Positions 1 through 9,861 of a stretch of 64,000 nt of DNA are shown piece after piece. The notes beneath the pieces are model-generated. The model worked only from the letters and a program-made list of their open reading frames with translations, made no database searches and was not told the DNA's origin. The DNA is taken from NCBI RefSeq assembly GCF_000147815.2, contig NC_015957.1, positions 7,440,001 to 7,504,000 on the forward strand. Reading direction: 5' to 3'. The DNA comes from Streptomyces violaceusniger Tu 4113 (GTDB lineage: Bacteria; Actinomycetota; Actinomycetes; Streptomycetales; Streptomycetaceae). Position numbers and translations under genes: made by a program. Each line of letters opens with the position of its first letter. The first letter of the stretch is position 1.

Positions 1-3000
1 GCCGACACCCTGGGCGGCTGGTACGACGATTTCGATGACCTCGTCCACGACGGGCCCGATGGTCTCGGTCTGCAGCTGGCAAGCACCGCAGACGGCGTCG
101 CCTACGCCGCCGAACACCCCAAGGAGTTCGCCAAGGCCGTCACCAACTGGGACGAATGGCAGCGCAACCCCGCCCGCGCCGCCGGCCAGCTCACCCCCGA
201 CCTCCTCCTCGCCCTTGCCACCGGCGGCACCGGCGCCGCACGCCGCGGCGCCAACGCGGCCAAGAACGCCACCCAACGCCTACTCAACCGCGAACGCGCA
301 CTCCGCCGCGACGGCAGCGCCCGCAAGCGGACGGACAGCGATCCGACCAAGAACAACACGCCCAACGAGGAGCGGCCCAAGACCGGTGAGCCGATCGACG
401 TGGCCACCGGCGAGATGGTCATGTCCGCCACCGACGTCACCCTTCCCGGTGCGCTGCCGCTGGTCCTGGAACGGCACTACGTCTCCGGGCACCCCTGCGG
501 AGGCTGGTTCGGCCACACCTGGGCCGGCACACTCGACCAGCGCCTCGAAATCGACGACACCGGCGTCGTCTACATCACGGACGACGGCATGCTCCTCACC
601 TACCCGGTACCGGAACCCGACGTACCGACCCCGCCAAGCTCTGGGCCCCGCTGGCCACTGTGCTGGGACGGCAAACCCGACGGCACCTTCACCATCACCA
701 TCCCGGAGCGCAACCGAACCCTCCACTTCGCCCCACTGCCAGGAGGCGGCCGAGAACTCGCCCTGACTGCGATCACCGACCGGACCGGCGAAGGCGACCG
801 CATCGACGTCACCTACGCCCCGCAAGGCACCCCCACGGAGATCGTCCACTCCGGTGGCTATCGCATCGCGATCGACACAGATCCGAAGCTGCTGCGGATC
901 ACAGCCCTGCGCCTGCTGCACGGCGAAGACCATGAGCGCAGCACCACTCTGATCTCCTTCGGCTACACCAAAGCCGGGGACCTGGCAGAGGTCATCAACT
1001 CCACTGGCAAGGCGCTGCGGTACCAATACGACAACGAACACCGCGTCACATCATGGACGGACCGCAATGGCACCTCCTATGCCTACGTCTACGATCACCG
1101 AGGCCGTGTGCTGCGCGGCATCGGCTCGGACGGCATCCTCTCCGGCCGCCTGCACTACGACACGCAAGCCCGCACCACGCACTACACCGACTCGCAGGGC
1201 AACACCACCACCTACGTCTGCAACGATGCCTACAAGGTCATCGCTGAGACCGACCCGCTGGGCAACACCACCCGCACCGAATGGGACGAAACCAACCGCC
1301 GTCCCATCGCCATCACAGACCCTCTGGGTCACACCATCCGCTACCGCTACGACGACCAGGACCATCTGATCGCCGTCGAGCGGCCCGATGGCACCGTGAC
1401 CGAAGCCGTCTACGACGACCAGGGCCTACCTGTCGAGATTCGTGAGCCCGGCGGCTCGGTGTGGCGTCACGTTTACGACGGCCGCGGGGCACGCACGGCC
1501 ACCACCGATCCAACAGGCGCCACGACTCATTACGCGTACGACGAGAAGGGCCACCTCTCAGCGATCACCGACGCCCTGGGTCACCCCACCCAGATCGCCA
1601 CCAACGCTGCTGGCCTCCCAGTCGCCATCACCGACCCCCTAGGTCACACCACGCACTTCCGCCGAGGCCCTCACGGCCAGGTCACGGCCGTCACCGACCC
1701 CCTAGGTCACACCACCCGCCACGGCTGGACCATCGAAGGCAAACCTGCCTGGCGCGAGAGTCCCGACGGCGGCCGCGAAGTATGGCAATGGGACACCGAA
1801 GGCAACCTGGCCCGCCACACCGACCAGGCTGGACACACCACCACCTACACCCACACCCACTTCGATCAGCCCGCCACTCGCACCGACCCGGACGGCGCCC
1901 ACTACGCCTTCACCTACGACACCGAACTACGTCTCACCACCGTCACCAACCCCCGGGGCGGGCAGTGGCAGTACACGTACGACGCTGCAGGGCGCTTGAT
2001 CACGGAGACCGACTTCAACGGCGCGACACACACCTACAAGCGCGATGCCGCGGGGCGCCTCACCGCCCGGTCCAATGCTCTCGGCGAAACCCTGCGGTAC
2101 ACCCTCGATACCGCCGGACGCATCATCGCGCAGAACGATGAGACCACCGGCGAGCAGACGACCTACGTCTATGACGCAAACGGCGCCCTGGTCCATGCGG
2201 CCACACCAACCACGGAACTGACCCGGGACCGCGACCCACTTGGGCGGGTCATCTCGGAAACCATCAACGGCCACACCACGACCCACAGATACGACGCCCT
2301 GGGCCGACGCACTCTCCGCACCACTCCCACGGGGCTGACCTCCATCTGGTCCTGGGACGCGGCAAGCCGCCCGTCCACCCTCACCACCGCCGGCCACACC
2401 CTCACCTTCACCCACGACGCCGCCGGCCGCGAAACTCAACGCACCACAGGAGAAGTCGCCCTCACCCAAGGCTGGGACATAGCGGATCGCCTCGCTACCC
2501 AGACCATCGCCACCTCGCCTCATGACCTCCTCCAGCATCGCACCTACACCTACCGCCCTGATGGATACGTCACCCAAATCCGCGAACTCACCGCCGGTAC
2601 ACGCAACTTCACGATCGACCCCATGGGGCGGGTGACGGGAGTCCAGGCACACGGCTGGACGGAGAAGTACGCTTTCGACACGGCAGGCAACCAAACCCAC
2701 GCCACCGCGCCCGACCACGCCGCAGCAGGCGACCGTGTCTACGAAGGCACCATGATTCGCCGCGCGGGCCGGACCATCTACGAACACGACGCCGTCGGCC
2801 GCCTGGTCCGCCGCACCCGCAAGCTGCTCAATGGCCAGACACGTACCTGGACGTATGTCTGGAACGCCGAAAACCGCCTCACCAAGGCCACCACTCCGCA
2901 GGGCGACCGCTGGTACTACATCTACGACCCCCTCGGCCGCCGCACCGCAAAACAGCTCCTCCAAGACGACGGCACGGTCACCGAGGACATTCTCTTCACC

Positions 3001-3909
3001 TGGGACACTACTCGCCTGGCTGAGCAGATCACCTCGGATGGAACTGCGACGACCTGGGACTATGCGCCGGGAACCGACCGTCCGATATCCCAATCCACCC
3101 ACCACGGGCTTGAAAACGTTCCGCAGAGCGCCCACTCACCCCTTGTCTTCTCTGACACCACCCACCAGTCCGAGTACGACACCCGCTTCCACGCGATCAT
3201 CACGGACCTGGTCGGCACGCCCACCGAACTGGTCACGCCCGATGGCGCCCTTGACTGGCAACTCCGCACCACTGTCTGGGGCACACCCCTGCCTGCACCA
3301 CAAAGCGGCATGGAGTGCCCACTCCGTTTCCCCGGCCAATACGCAGACCCGGAAACCGGCCTCAGTTACAACCACTTCCGCTACTACGACCCGGAAACCG
3401 CCCGCTACATCACGCCGGATCCCCTCGGTCTCAGACCGGCATTCAACCCCGGCGCTTACGTGCACAACCCGTACACGTGGAGCGACCCGCTAGGCCTCGC
3501 ACCCAAGTGCCCGGTAGCGAAGGCCAAGGCTGCCGTGGACAAGATCATCGAGCGCGCCCAAGAGGGCAAGCTGAGAAAGTCCAGCAACTACCATCCACAC
3601 TTCGACAGCGACGAACGAGTCTTGGAGATCCTGAAGAACCCGGACGCGGTATACCTCTCCGAAGGCAACCGCGGAAATCTCATATTCCGGCAAGGCGATG
3701 ACATCGTGGTCACGAAGGGGGCAGGTGCTGGCGCAGGCGATGTCATCACCGGCTACGGCCCGTCCGGAGTCAAGGGAGAATCCGGAGCCGAGGCGCTGGG
3801 CGGATCCCCCACCGATCCCGGACACCCGGTATCCCATGACGACATCGTGAACGGTAAAATCCCAGACACCAGGGGTGGCCACATGGCGCCCGCGAAGCAG
3901 ATCCGATGA
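1..3909 (+). CDS. RHS/YD-repeat polymorphic toxin, 5' end outside window
   Basis: The reading frame is open from base 1, so the N-terminus lies outside; 1302 residues are visible. After a short Ala/Gly/Arg-rich linker, the motif TGEPIDVATGEMVM (about residues 127-140) followed by TDVTLPG marks a DUF6531-type RHS entry domain. Dozens of YD repeats follow, with patterns such as YDALGRR and YDPLGRRT. The RHS core closes with RYYDPETARYITPDPLGL and SDPLGLAP near 3380-3500. In such proteins the core forms a shell that encloses a variable C-terminal toxin. Here the tip is about 130 residues after PKC. It contains KNPDAVYLSEGNRGNL and GAGDVITGYGPSG, a pattern reminiscent of BECR-fold RNase toxins, but the family is inferred only. 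The next gene is the likely immunity partner. Used in contact-dependent competition in known families. Confidence 0.9.
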   Translation, partial: ADTLGGWYDDFDDLVHDGPDGLGLQLASTADGVAYAAEHPKEFAKAVTNWDEWQRNPARAAGQLTPDLLLALATGGTGAARRGANAAKNATQRLLNRERALRRDGSARKRTDSDPTKNNTPNEERPKTGEPIDVATGEMVMSATDVTLPGALPLVLERHYVSGHPCGGWFGHTWAGTLDQRLEIDDTGVVYITDDGMLLTYPVPEPDVPTPPSSGPRWPLCWDGKPDGTFTITIPERNRTLHFAPLPGGGRELALTAITDRTGEGDRIDVTYAPQGTPTEIVHSGGYRIAIDTDPKLLRITALRLLHGEDHERSTTLISFGYTKAGDLAEVINSTGKALRYQYDNEHRVTSWTDRNGTSYAYVYDHRGRVLRGIGSDGILSGRLHYDTQARTTHYTDSQGNTTTYVCNDAYKVIAETDPLGNTTRTEWDETNRRPIAITDPLGHTIRYRYDDQDHLIAVERPDGTVTEAVYDDQGLPVEIREPGGSVWRHVYDGRGARTATTDPTGATTHYAYDEKGHLSAITDALGHPTQIATNAAGLPVAITDPLGHTTHFRRGPHGQVTAVTDPLGHTTRHGWTIEGKPAWRESPDGGREVWQWDTEGNLARHTDQAGHTTTYTHTHFDQPATRTDPDGAHYAFTYDTELRLTTVTNPRGGQWQYTYDAAGRLITETDFNGATHTYKRDAAGRLTARSNALGETLRYTLDTAGRIIAQNDETTGEQTTYVYDANGALVHAATPTTELTRDRDPLGRVISETINGHTTTHRYDALGRRTLRTTPTGLTSIWSWDAASRPSTLTTAGHTLTFTHDAAGRETQRTTGEVALTQGWDIADRLATQTIATSPHDLLQHRTYTYRPDGYVTQIRELTAGTRNFTIDPMGRVTGVQAHGWTEKYAFDTAGNQTHATAPDHAAAGDRVYEGTMIRRAGRTIYEHDAVGRLVRRTRKLLNGQTRTWTYVWNAENRLTKATTPQGDRWYYIYDPLGRRTAKQLLQDDGTVTEDILFTWDTTRLAEQITSDGTATTWDYAPGTDRPISQSTHHGLENVPQSAHSPLVFSDTTHQSEYDTRFHAIITDLVGTPTELVTPDGALDWQLRTTVWGTPLPAPQSGMECPLRFPGQYADPETGLSYNHFRYYDPETARYITPDPLGLRPAFNPGAYVHNPYTWSDPLGLAPKCPVAKAKAAVDKIIERAQEGKLRKSSNYHPHFDSDERVLEILKNPDAVYLSEGNRGNLIFRQGDDIVVTKGAGAGAGDVITGYGPSGVKGESGAEALGGSPTDPGHPVSHDDIVNGKIPDTRGGHMAPAKQIR

Positions 3910-3919
3910 GGCGACATTC

Positions 3920-4678
3920 ATGGTGAGGTTCTCGGTCGGCGACACCGTGAATGCTGAAACCACGCGGAACCCGCTGACCTTTACTCCACGATTCGACTTC
4001 ACCGATCTTCAGGTGATCGTCGCAGAATATACGGACCCGAAGGAGCGCGAGCAGCATCTGGCCCACACCTTCGGCAGCATGCAGTGGTTGTGGTCGGAGC
4101 ATGACGAGTTCCGGTTCGACCAGAGCAGTCGGGAACTGTCCCACGCCACGTTCTACGTGCCCCGGGATTCCGCTCCCTCCCCCCTCTGCCACCGTGCGCC
4201 CCCCGAACCACAAAGACTCCCCGGCGGGCTGCGTACGGACACCACACAGAACTTCGCCCTCCCCCAGGCAACGATCTTCTGCTGTGACCCCGAAGCTGCC
4301 GAGTTGCGGTGCTACCGGGACCTCAGTGTTCTCGACGGAGAGCCGGACGCCCTGATCGGCATCGCCCCCGACGTGGGCCTCCTCGTCAAGGGAGGCGCGG
4401 TAGCCGGCTGGAGCCTCACCGATCCCGCGCGGTATCTGACAGATGGTTTCGCGGACCCTGAGGCCACGCCGCCCTCTCACACCACCCGGCTCCGGCTGGC
4501 CGAGTGTCTCAACCTGGTCACCGCGCCGCTCATCGACGAGGTGATGGACCAGGACGCGGACACCTGGCGCAGGCTCCGGGCAATCGAGCGCGACCTGCGC
4601 GACCAACGGAACGACCGGAACCGCGCGACCATCATGCACCGGGTCATCAGTCGTCTGATCGAGGACAACGAGTCCTAG
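3920..4678 (+). CDS. Putative immunity protein to the RHS toxin
   Basis: A 252-residue soluble protein that I do not recognise by family. The ATG at 3920 is chosen because it follows the RHS stop codon by 10 nt with GATGAGG just upstream. A longer frame starting at 3875 would overlap the toxin end. The sequence has no signal peptide or membrane segment. It is acidic in its middle part and ends in a charged helical region (RLRAIERDLRDQRNDRNR). Position and spacing immediately downstream of an RHS toxin tip are typical for cognate immunity genes, which bind and neutralise the toxin domain in the producing cell. The stop codon TAG lies inside the sequence CTAG that borders the following IS701-type element. 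Role is inferred from context only. Confidence 0.55.
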   Translation: MVRFSVGDTVNAETTRNPLTFTPRFDFTDLQVIVAEYTDPKEREQHLAHTFGSMQWLWSEHDEFRFDQSSRELSHATFYVPRDSAPSPLCHRAPPEPQRLPGGLRTDTTQNFALPQATIFCCDPEAAELRCYRDLSVLDGEPDALIGIAPDVGLLVKGGAVAGWSLTDPARYLTDGFADPEATPPSHTTRLRLAECLNLVTAPLIDEVMDQDADTWRRLRAIERDLRDQRNDRNRATIMHRVISRLIEDNES

Positions 4679-4679
4679 T

Positions 4680-5698
4680 AGGGCTTGGTCAGGTGCGTTC
4701 GTCGGTGGCGTGTCCGGTTGAGGAGCTGTGTCGTTGACCGGGCATGACGCCTGAGGAGTTGGATGAAGTCCGGTGCCGTCTGGAGGACTTCGCGGCGGAT
4801 GTGTTCGAGCCCTTCGCGCGGGCGGATCAGCGTCGGTGGGGCGGGGTGTATCTGCGGGGTCTGCTGCTGGACGGGCAGCGCAAATCGGTGGAGCCGATGG
4901 CCGCCCGGCTGGGTGAGGACGGCAACCGGCAGGCCCTGGCCCATTTCATCACCACCAGCCCGTGGGATCCGGCGCATGTGCGGGCCCGCCTCGCGTGGAA
5001 GATGGTTCCAGCGATCAACCCGACCGCCCTGATCATTGATGACACGGGCTTCCTCAAGGACGGCGAGGCCTCGGCGTGTGTGTCGCGGCAGTACACCGGC
5101 ACCGCCGGCAAGGTCACCAACTGCCAGGCGGGCGTGTCCTTGCATCTGGCCTCCGACACCGCCTCGGCAGCGGTCGACTGGCGCCTGTTCCTGCCCAGGA
5201 GCTGGGATCCGGCCTCGCCGCAGGCCGATCCCGCCAAGGTGGCCCGCCGTGAGCCGTGCGGCATTCCGCCGGATGTGGGCCATGTCGAGAAGTGGCAGCT
5301 GGCCCTGGACATGATCGACGAGACCCGGTCCTGGGGCGTCGACGTCCCCCTCGCCGTCGCCGACGGCGGCTACGGAGACACCGCAGCCTTCCGGCTCGGC
5401 CTGGAGACACGCGGGCTGCACTACGTGGTGGGCAGTTCGACCACCGTGACGGCCCACCCGCACGACGCGAGACCGCACACCCCGCCCCATAGCGGCCGCG
5501 GGCGCCCGCCCCAGCCGGCTTATCCGGAGGCGCCGAGGAGCGTGAAGGAGCTGGTCATCGCTGCGGGGAAGCGGGAGGCCCGGCCGGTGCAATGGCGGGA
5601 GGGCTCCCGCCCAGGCAGCGGCCGCAGCGGGTTCAAACGCATGTACTCGCGGTTCGTGGCGCTGCGGATCCGGCCTGCGGGACGCGAGATCCGCAAGG
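4680..5698 (+). mobile_element. IS701-family element, right part lost
   Basis: The left end begins near 4680 with TAGGGCTTGGTCAGG, directly after CTAG at 4676-4679. IS701 elements are known to use YTAR-type 4-bp targets, so this boundary is plausible. The right end is missing: the transposase frame is interrupted at 5699 by the inverted repeat of another insertion element. Confidence 0.6.
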
Positions 5699-5733
5699 TG
5701 TGCCGTTCAGGAATGCGTCGCTGCAGGTCGTAG
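4744..5733 (+). pseudogene. IS701-family transposase, C-terminally truncated
   Basis: The N-terminal and catalytic parts are recognisable as an IS701-type DDE transposase. The first Asp lies in ALIIDDTGFLKDG, with the serine/tyrosine-rich stretch SRQYTGTAGKVTNCQ after it. The second Asp lies in PLAVADGGYGD. Homology stops at GREIRKV (about 5698), and the last residues up to 5733 are encoded by the next element. Family members are about 400 residues; roughly 320 remain here. The third acidic residue and the C-terminal fold are lost, so the protein should be inactive. Confidence 0.85.
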
Positions 5734-6893
5734 GTGGTCTGGCGGGGTCTGCGGACGGGCTGGGACCATGTCCAGGTGATCGTCTCACTGGTGTATCAGG
5801 TCACACGGAAGCTGCTCTCGGTTCCAGCGGTGTTGCTGCGTCGGCAGACGGCCAGAGACGCTGAATTGCTCGTGCTCCGGCACGAGAACGCGGTGCTGCG
5901 CAGGCAACTTGCGAGTCCGGTGCGGTACCAGTGGACGGACCGGTTGTGGTTCGCGGCACTGTCCTCGCTGATACCCCGGCGTCGCTGGGCGCAGGCGTTC
6001 CCTGTGACACCAGGGACGTTGCTCCGCTGGCATCGGCGTCTCGTTGCACGCAGGTGGGACTACAGCGAGTGCCGGACCAGGCCGGGCCGGCCGGCGACAG
6101 CGGAAGCCGTGAAGGAGCTGGTGCTACGGCTGGCACGCGAGAACCCGCGCTGGGGCTGCCGCAGGATCCAAGGGGAACTCGCCCGGCTGGGCCACAAGAT
6201 CGGAGCCTCCACAGTCTGGAAGATCTTGACGGCAGCCGGTGTCGACCCGGCTCCCCGCCGCAGCGGGCCGACATGGCGCGAGTTCCTGACATCCCAGTCC
6301 GAGGCCATCATTGCCTGCGACTTCCTGCACATCGACCTGGCAAGCCTTCGCCGGGTCTACGCGCTGGTCTTCCTCGAGCACGGCACGCGCCGCCTCCACA
6401 TCGCCGGCGTCACCGCTCATCCGACTGCGCAGTGGACGGCCCAGCAGGCCCGCAACCTCGCTCTTGAGGTGGGCGTGCGCCTCGAGTCGCTGCGCTTTGT
6501 GATCCGCGACCGGGACAGCAAGTACACCGAATCCTTCGACGCGGTCTTCGAAGCTGAGGGCATCGAAACCCTGAAGACCGCCCCGCGGCCCCCGCGGATG
6601 AACGCGCACTGCGAGAGAGTCATCGGGACACTGCGGCGTGAACTCCTCGATCACGTGCTGATCTGGAACGACACCCACGCTCGCCACGTCCTCGACGTCT
6701 ACGCCCGGCACTACAACGGCCATCGCCCCCATCAGGCCCGAGGGCAACGTCCGCCCCTTACCGACAGCCGGACCGCACCATTGACCGACTCGAGCACTCC
6801 GCGACGACTACTCCAGACTCGCGTCCTCGGCGGCCTGATCAACGAGTACAGACACGCGGCCTGACTAGCCGCGACGGGTTTCTGAACGGCACA
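5699..6893 (+). mobile_element. IS481/IS3-like insertion element inserted into IS701
   Basis: A 23-bp imperfect inverted repeat bounds the element. The left end at 5699-5721 starts TGTGCCGTTCAG. The right end at 6871-6893, read in reverse, starts with the same 12 bases, and 8 of the next 11 positions also agree. One integrase-type transposase lies between the ends. The left end cuts the IS701 transposase, so this is a nested insertion. I see no clear target duplication, and the continuation of IS701 is absent on the right, suggesting a later deletion. Confidence 0.75.
5734..6864 (+). CDS. Integrase-core (rve) transposase
   Basis: About 376 residues from GTG 5734. An alternative GTG at 5776 (VIVSLVYQ) may be the real start, because the first residues overlap the element's terminal repeat. 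The N-terminal half carries a helix-turn-helix region (RDAELLVLRHENAVLRRQL, then WGCRRIQGELARLG). The C-terminal half is a retroviral-type integrase core with Asp in CDFLHID, Asp in IRDRDSKYTE and Glu in NAHCERVIG. The end NGHRPHQARGQRPP is typical of IS3/IS481-like enzymes. The frame is intact and the terminal repeats are present, so the element could be mobile. Confidence 0.85.
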   Translation: MVWRGLRTGWDHVQVIVSLVYQVTRKLLSVPAVLLRRQTARDAELLVLRHENAVLRRQLASPVRYQWTDRLWFAALSSLIPRRRWAQAFPVTPGTLLRWHRRLVARRWDYSECRTRPGRPATAEAVKELVLRLARENPRWGCRRIQGELARLGHKIGASTVWKILTAAGVDPAPRRSGPTWREFLTSQSEAIIACDFLHIDLASLRRVYALVFLEHGTRRLHIAGVTAHPTAQWTAQQARNLALEVGVRLESLRFVIRDRDSKYTESFDAVFEAEGIETLKTAPRPPRMNAHCERVIGTLRRELLDHVLIWNDTHARHVLDVYARHYNGHRPHQARGQRPPLTDSRTAPLTDSSTPRRLLQTRVLGGLINEYRHAA

Positions 6894-6988
6894 CGTTGCA
6901 GGTCGTGTTCCTGCGGGGCTGCGGGCATGAAGGAAGGGCCTCTCGGTAGCTCGGGGTTGCGAAGGCAACCGAGATCCAGGAGACCCTG

Positions 6989-7276
6989 TTGCCGCAGTTC
7001 TACGTGCTCGCGCCGGTGGAGTTCAACTCGGCTGCACCGAGGTGTGATTGTGTCGCCCACCGGTTCGGAAACGCAGCCGATCACCCGGAGCGTGTTCGGC
7101 GGTACCCCTTGGACATAACGGACGCGGAGTGGTCCGCGGTCCGGCCGCTGCTGCCGGTGCCGGCCTGGCTGCGCGGCCGGGGCGGACAGCCGGAGGCGTA
7201 CTGCCACCGGGCGATACTGGACGCAATCCGTTACCTCGTGGACAACTCTCTCACCCCGTGGGCCGGGACGGGATGA
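6989..7276 (+). pseudogene. IS5-family transposase, N-terminal scrap
   Basis: Only the N-terminal domain is present. YPLDITDAEWSAVRPLLPVP and GQPEAYCHRAILDAIRYLVDN (about 7109-7246) match the start of IS5-type transposases of actinomycetes. Homology ends abruptly after LVDN, where the 3' end of the SARP gene begins on the other strand. No catalytic residues remain. Residues before about 7096 are not typical of the family and are probably older junction DNA. Confidence 0.75.
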
Positions 7277-8081
7277 TTTCTTGGGGGAATAGTTTGGATT
7301 GTTGGTCGGCTTCCATGGTTGAATCTCGGCGGAGGATTCTCTGTTGGACTGTCCGTGTGTTGGGGGAGGGTTCCATTCCTAATTCGTTTCGCAGGTTCTG
7401 ATGGAGCTTTTGGAAGGTTTCGAGTGCTTGGCCTGGGCGGCCTGAGCGGTACAGTGCGATCATCAGGAGCGAGTGCATGTTCTCGTGCAGCGGGTGCTGG
7501 ACGGTCAGTCCGGAGAGTTCACCGATGAGTTCATGATGCCGCCCCAGTCGCAGGTCGGCCTCGATGCGTTGCTCGACGGCGCCCATCCGTTGTTCCTCAA
7601 GGGATACGCGGTGGGCCAGCAGGTGCGGGCCTGTCCGTATGTCGGCCAAGGCCGGGCCGCGCCAGAAAGCGAGCGCCTCGCGCAGTGCCCCCGAGGCCCG
7701 GCTGTTGTCGCCCGCGGCCAGTGCGCGGCGGCCCAGGTCCGCGTACCGGGCGAAGAGGCTGGCGTCATGGGTGCCTTTCCCGGCGGCCAGCTGGTAGCCC
7801 CAGCCCGTGTACGTCAGTACTTCTCGGGCCACTTCCGCGCTGCTGACCTGCAAGCTTTTAGCCAGCAGCCGTCTCAGGAGCACGATGTAGGTCTGCACGG
7901 TGGTGAGCGCGCTGGGCGGTGGGGTGCTTTCCCACAGTTCGTCCACCATGAGGTCGACGGGGACGACCCGGCCGGCGTGAGCCGCCAATAGCGCCAGGAG
8001 TTGCCGGGGCTTGGGTGCGCTCGGTGTCGCTTCCCGGTCGTTGGCGCCGACGACCAGGGGCCCGAGAATCCCGATGTCCAT
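7251..8081 (-). CDS. SARP-family transcriptional activator
   Basis: 276 residues, the usual size of a small Streptomyces antibiotic regulatory protein. Residues 1-95 form the OmpR-like winged-helix DNA-binding domain (MDIGILGPL, PRQLLALLAAHAGRVV, then LMVDELWE). Residues about 100-250 form the bacterial transcriptional activation domain (FWRGPALADI, LGRHHELIGEL, LYRSGRPGQAL). The ATG at 8081 has GAGGG six nt upstream. Leu234 is encoded by TTA (7380-7382), the rare codon read by the bldA tRNA, so translation is probably developmentally controlled. IS fragments flank the gene on both sides, and its last residues abut the IS5 scrap, so the tail may have been trimmed. SARPs activate biosynthetic genes by binding direct heptamer repeats. 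Whether this one serves the PKS cluster is inference. Confidence 0.92.
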   Translation of the reverse strand: MDIGILGPLVVGANDREATPSAPKPRQLLALLAAHAGRVVPVDLMVDELWESTPPPSALTTVQTYIVLLRRLLAKSLQVSSAEVAREVLTYTGWGYQLAAGKGTHDASLFARYADLGRRALAAGDNSRASGALREALAFWRGPALADIRTGPHLLAHRVSLEEQRMGAVEQRIEADLRLGRHHELIGELSGLTVQHPLHENMHSLLMIALYRSGRPGQALETFQKLHQNLRNELGMEPSPNTRTVQQRILRRDSTMEADQQSKLFPQEIIPSRPTG

Positions 8082-8604
8082 TGTTTTCCCTCATGGAAAT
8101 CGCGTGCAAATGGGAGTGGATTCGAGTATATCGGTTCGCGTGGAAGCGAACATTTTAAGTGGTTGTTGCAATGATACGGCAGTCGGTCTATCGGCTGTCA
8201 AGCAGACCCGAGGTCGCCCCTCCGGTTTGGTGTGTTCTTGACTTTCTCTTGGCGATGCCCCGGGCAACCTCTCCATACTCTGCCGACTCGGGTTGGGCTG
8301 GGGGTATCTATCGCTGTGATTGACGGGTGCCCTGAAGGCATTCGAGTTTCGCGGTTCTGTACCCGGATGCGAGAAGTTATATCCGGCGGTATTCGGGCCC
8401 ATGCGGGCCCGGCCGGGTCATGGCCACGTGTGGTGGCATCCCGAGGGCGCTCGCGGCCGCTTCGGCGATGCGCAGGTGCCGGAGGTCCTGGACGGCGTCG
8501 CCCATCCGGGCTCGTGGCGCGTGACCGCCATGGTTGCGCGGTGTCCGGCCGCCTGGCGGGCGGCCGGGAAGTCATCGGGGGCCGGAGTTCGGCTCAAGGG
8601 TTCC
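8082..8604. other. Intergenic stretch between SARP gene and IS630 scrap
   Basis: About 520 bp with no convincing gene. The part next to the SARP gene is unusually AT-rich for this window and holds the putative promoter. The distal part (8400-8600) is GC-rich and looks like junction DNA next to the truncated IS630 transposase. Confidence 0.5.
8171..8201 (-). promoter_or_regulatory. Possible promoter of the SARP gene
   Basis: On the minus strand TTGACA (8201-8196) is followed after 19 nt by TATCAT (8176-8171), about 90 nt before the SARP start. The spacing is slightly long for a housekeeping promoter. A 6-bp inverted repeat GTTCGC/GCGAAC at 8134-8151 lies between it and the gene and could be an operator. 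Confidence 0.35.
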
Positions 8605-9471
8605 TTATGGCTTCGCCTCGGGCCGGACGGAATTCCTGTCCACGACCCAGAACAAGCGTTTCGCGCTGGCGTAGGGCTCCTGGCTCATGACTTGGGCGAC
8701 CAGTTTCATGAACGGGTCGATACCGGTGGTGGGCTCGCAGCGGCCGAAGACCTTCGCGCGGTGGACGTCATAGGCGGCCAGGTAGGCCAGGGCTCCGCCG
8801 CGCCCGTAGGTGTGGTTGACCCGCATCGCGCGGGCTTGTCCGGGGGCCAGGGTGGGATGGCAGCGGCAGCGGGCCTGGACCGAGGTCTTCTCATCCGCGC
8901 TGATGACGTACTCGTCCACGCCGAGCGGCAGGCCCCCCCAGGTGCGGGCGTACAGATCCAGCACGCGTTCGGCCTTGGGTCGGAAGGCGGGGTCGGTGAT
9001 GAAGATCCAGGACTGCTGCTGCCAGGGCTTGACCGCGTCCTGCTTCAGCCAGCGGCGCACGGTGGAGGCGGAGATCGTGGGGGCGATGTGGCGGGCGACG
9101 ACTTCGCGGGCCAGTTCCGGGGCCGACCAGCGTGCCAGCGGTGTGCCGCTCTCGGGGGGCAGTTGGCAGGCCAGGGCCTTAACCTGGGCGGTCTGCAGTG
9201 GCGTGAAGCGGGGCGGGCGCCCGGAGCGCTTGCGGTCGGACAGGGCGGGCAGCCGGTGTGCGGCGAAGCGGCCGCGCCAGGTGCGCACGGTGTCCCGGTG
9301 CAGCCCCATCTCGCGGGCGATACGGGCGTTGGAACGGCCCCGGGCGGCGAGCAGGACGACCTGGGCGCGCTGGCGGATCCGGTGCTCGGTCTTGTGGCCG
9401 TAGGCCATCTTCTTCAGCCGCTCGCGCTCGTAGGCGGTCAGGGCTATCGGGCAGGCAGGGGCAACGGGCAA
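8605..9471 (-). pseudogene. IS630-family transposase, C-terminally truncated
   Basis: 288 residues. The N-terminal helix-turn-helix part is intact (RARGRSNARIAREMGLHRDT-type repeat, then RSGRPPRF). The first catalytic Asp is in YVISADEKTSVQ and the second in LFWVVD at the very end. After VVD the sequence diverges (RNSVRPEAKP) and stops. IS630 enzymes continue about 60 residues to the third acidic residue, which is missing here. The remnant should be inactive. Confidence 0.85.
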
Positions 9472-9632
9472 GGCGGCGGGCCGATCACGAGAAGTGGATC
9501 ACGGCAGGCCGCATCCTGTCGCGGTCCGGTGCCCGGCGGCCGGCCGGCTTGCCGCACGGCCCGTCGGCTCGCCAGGGCCGCAGCCTGAGCATCGGACCCG
9601 GTGGACTTTCCAGGACAGGGCCAGCTCACTCG

Positions 9633-9794
9633 TCAGGCGCGGGCGTGAACACCGATGCCCCCGGAGACGATGAGGTTGTCACCGGTGATGTAGCCAGCTG
9701 CGTCCGAGGCGAGGAAGGCCACGGCTTCGGCGATGTCTGCTGTGCGTTTTCTTTTGAGCGGGATCCCGCCGAAGCGGGCCACCAGTGGCTTGAG
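9633..9794 (-). pseudogene. C-terminal fragment of a short-chain dehydrogenase
   Basis: Translating the minus strand gives 53 residues, ending in DIAEAVAFLASDAAGYITG and then VSGGIGVHARA and a stop at 9633-9635. This is the characteristic C-terminus of FabG-like SDRs (FLASD..YITG). No N-terminal part exists because the IS3 element starts at 9791. It is a relic of a gene that once lay here, possibly a cluster or primary-metabolism reductase. Confidence 0.8.
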
Positions 9795-9861
9795 GTTCCC
9801 CCGAGATGCGGGGAGGGGTGACAGAGAGGGTCAGATGGGTCTCACGAGAGGAGCCCAGACG

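Noticed and set aside
1636..1710. CCCCTAG copies inside the RHS gene as regulator sites
   Set aside because: They are part of repeated coding units (DPLGHTT) in the YD repeats, not intergenic.
8320..9588. A 422-codon plus-strand frame over the IS630 scrap
   Set aside because: Antisense of a recognisable transposase, without motifs of its own.
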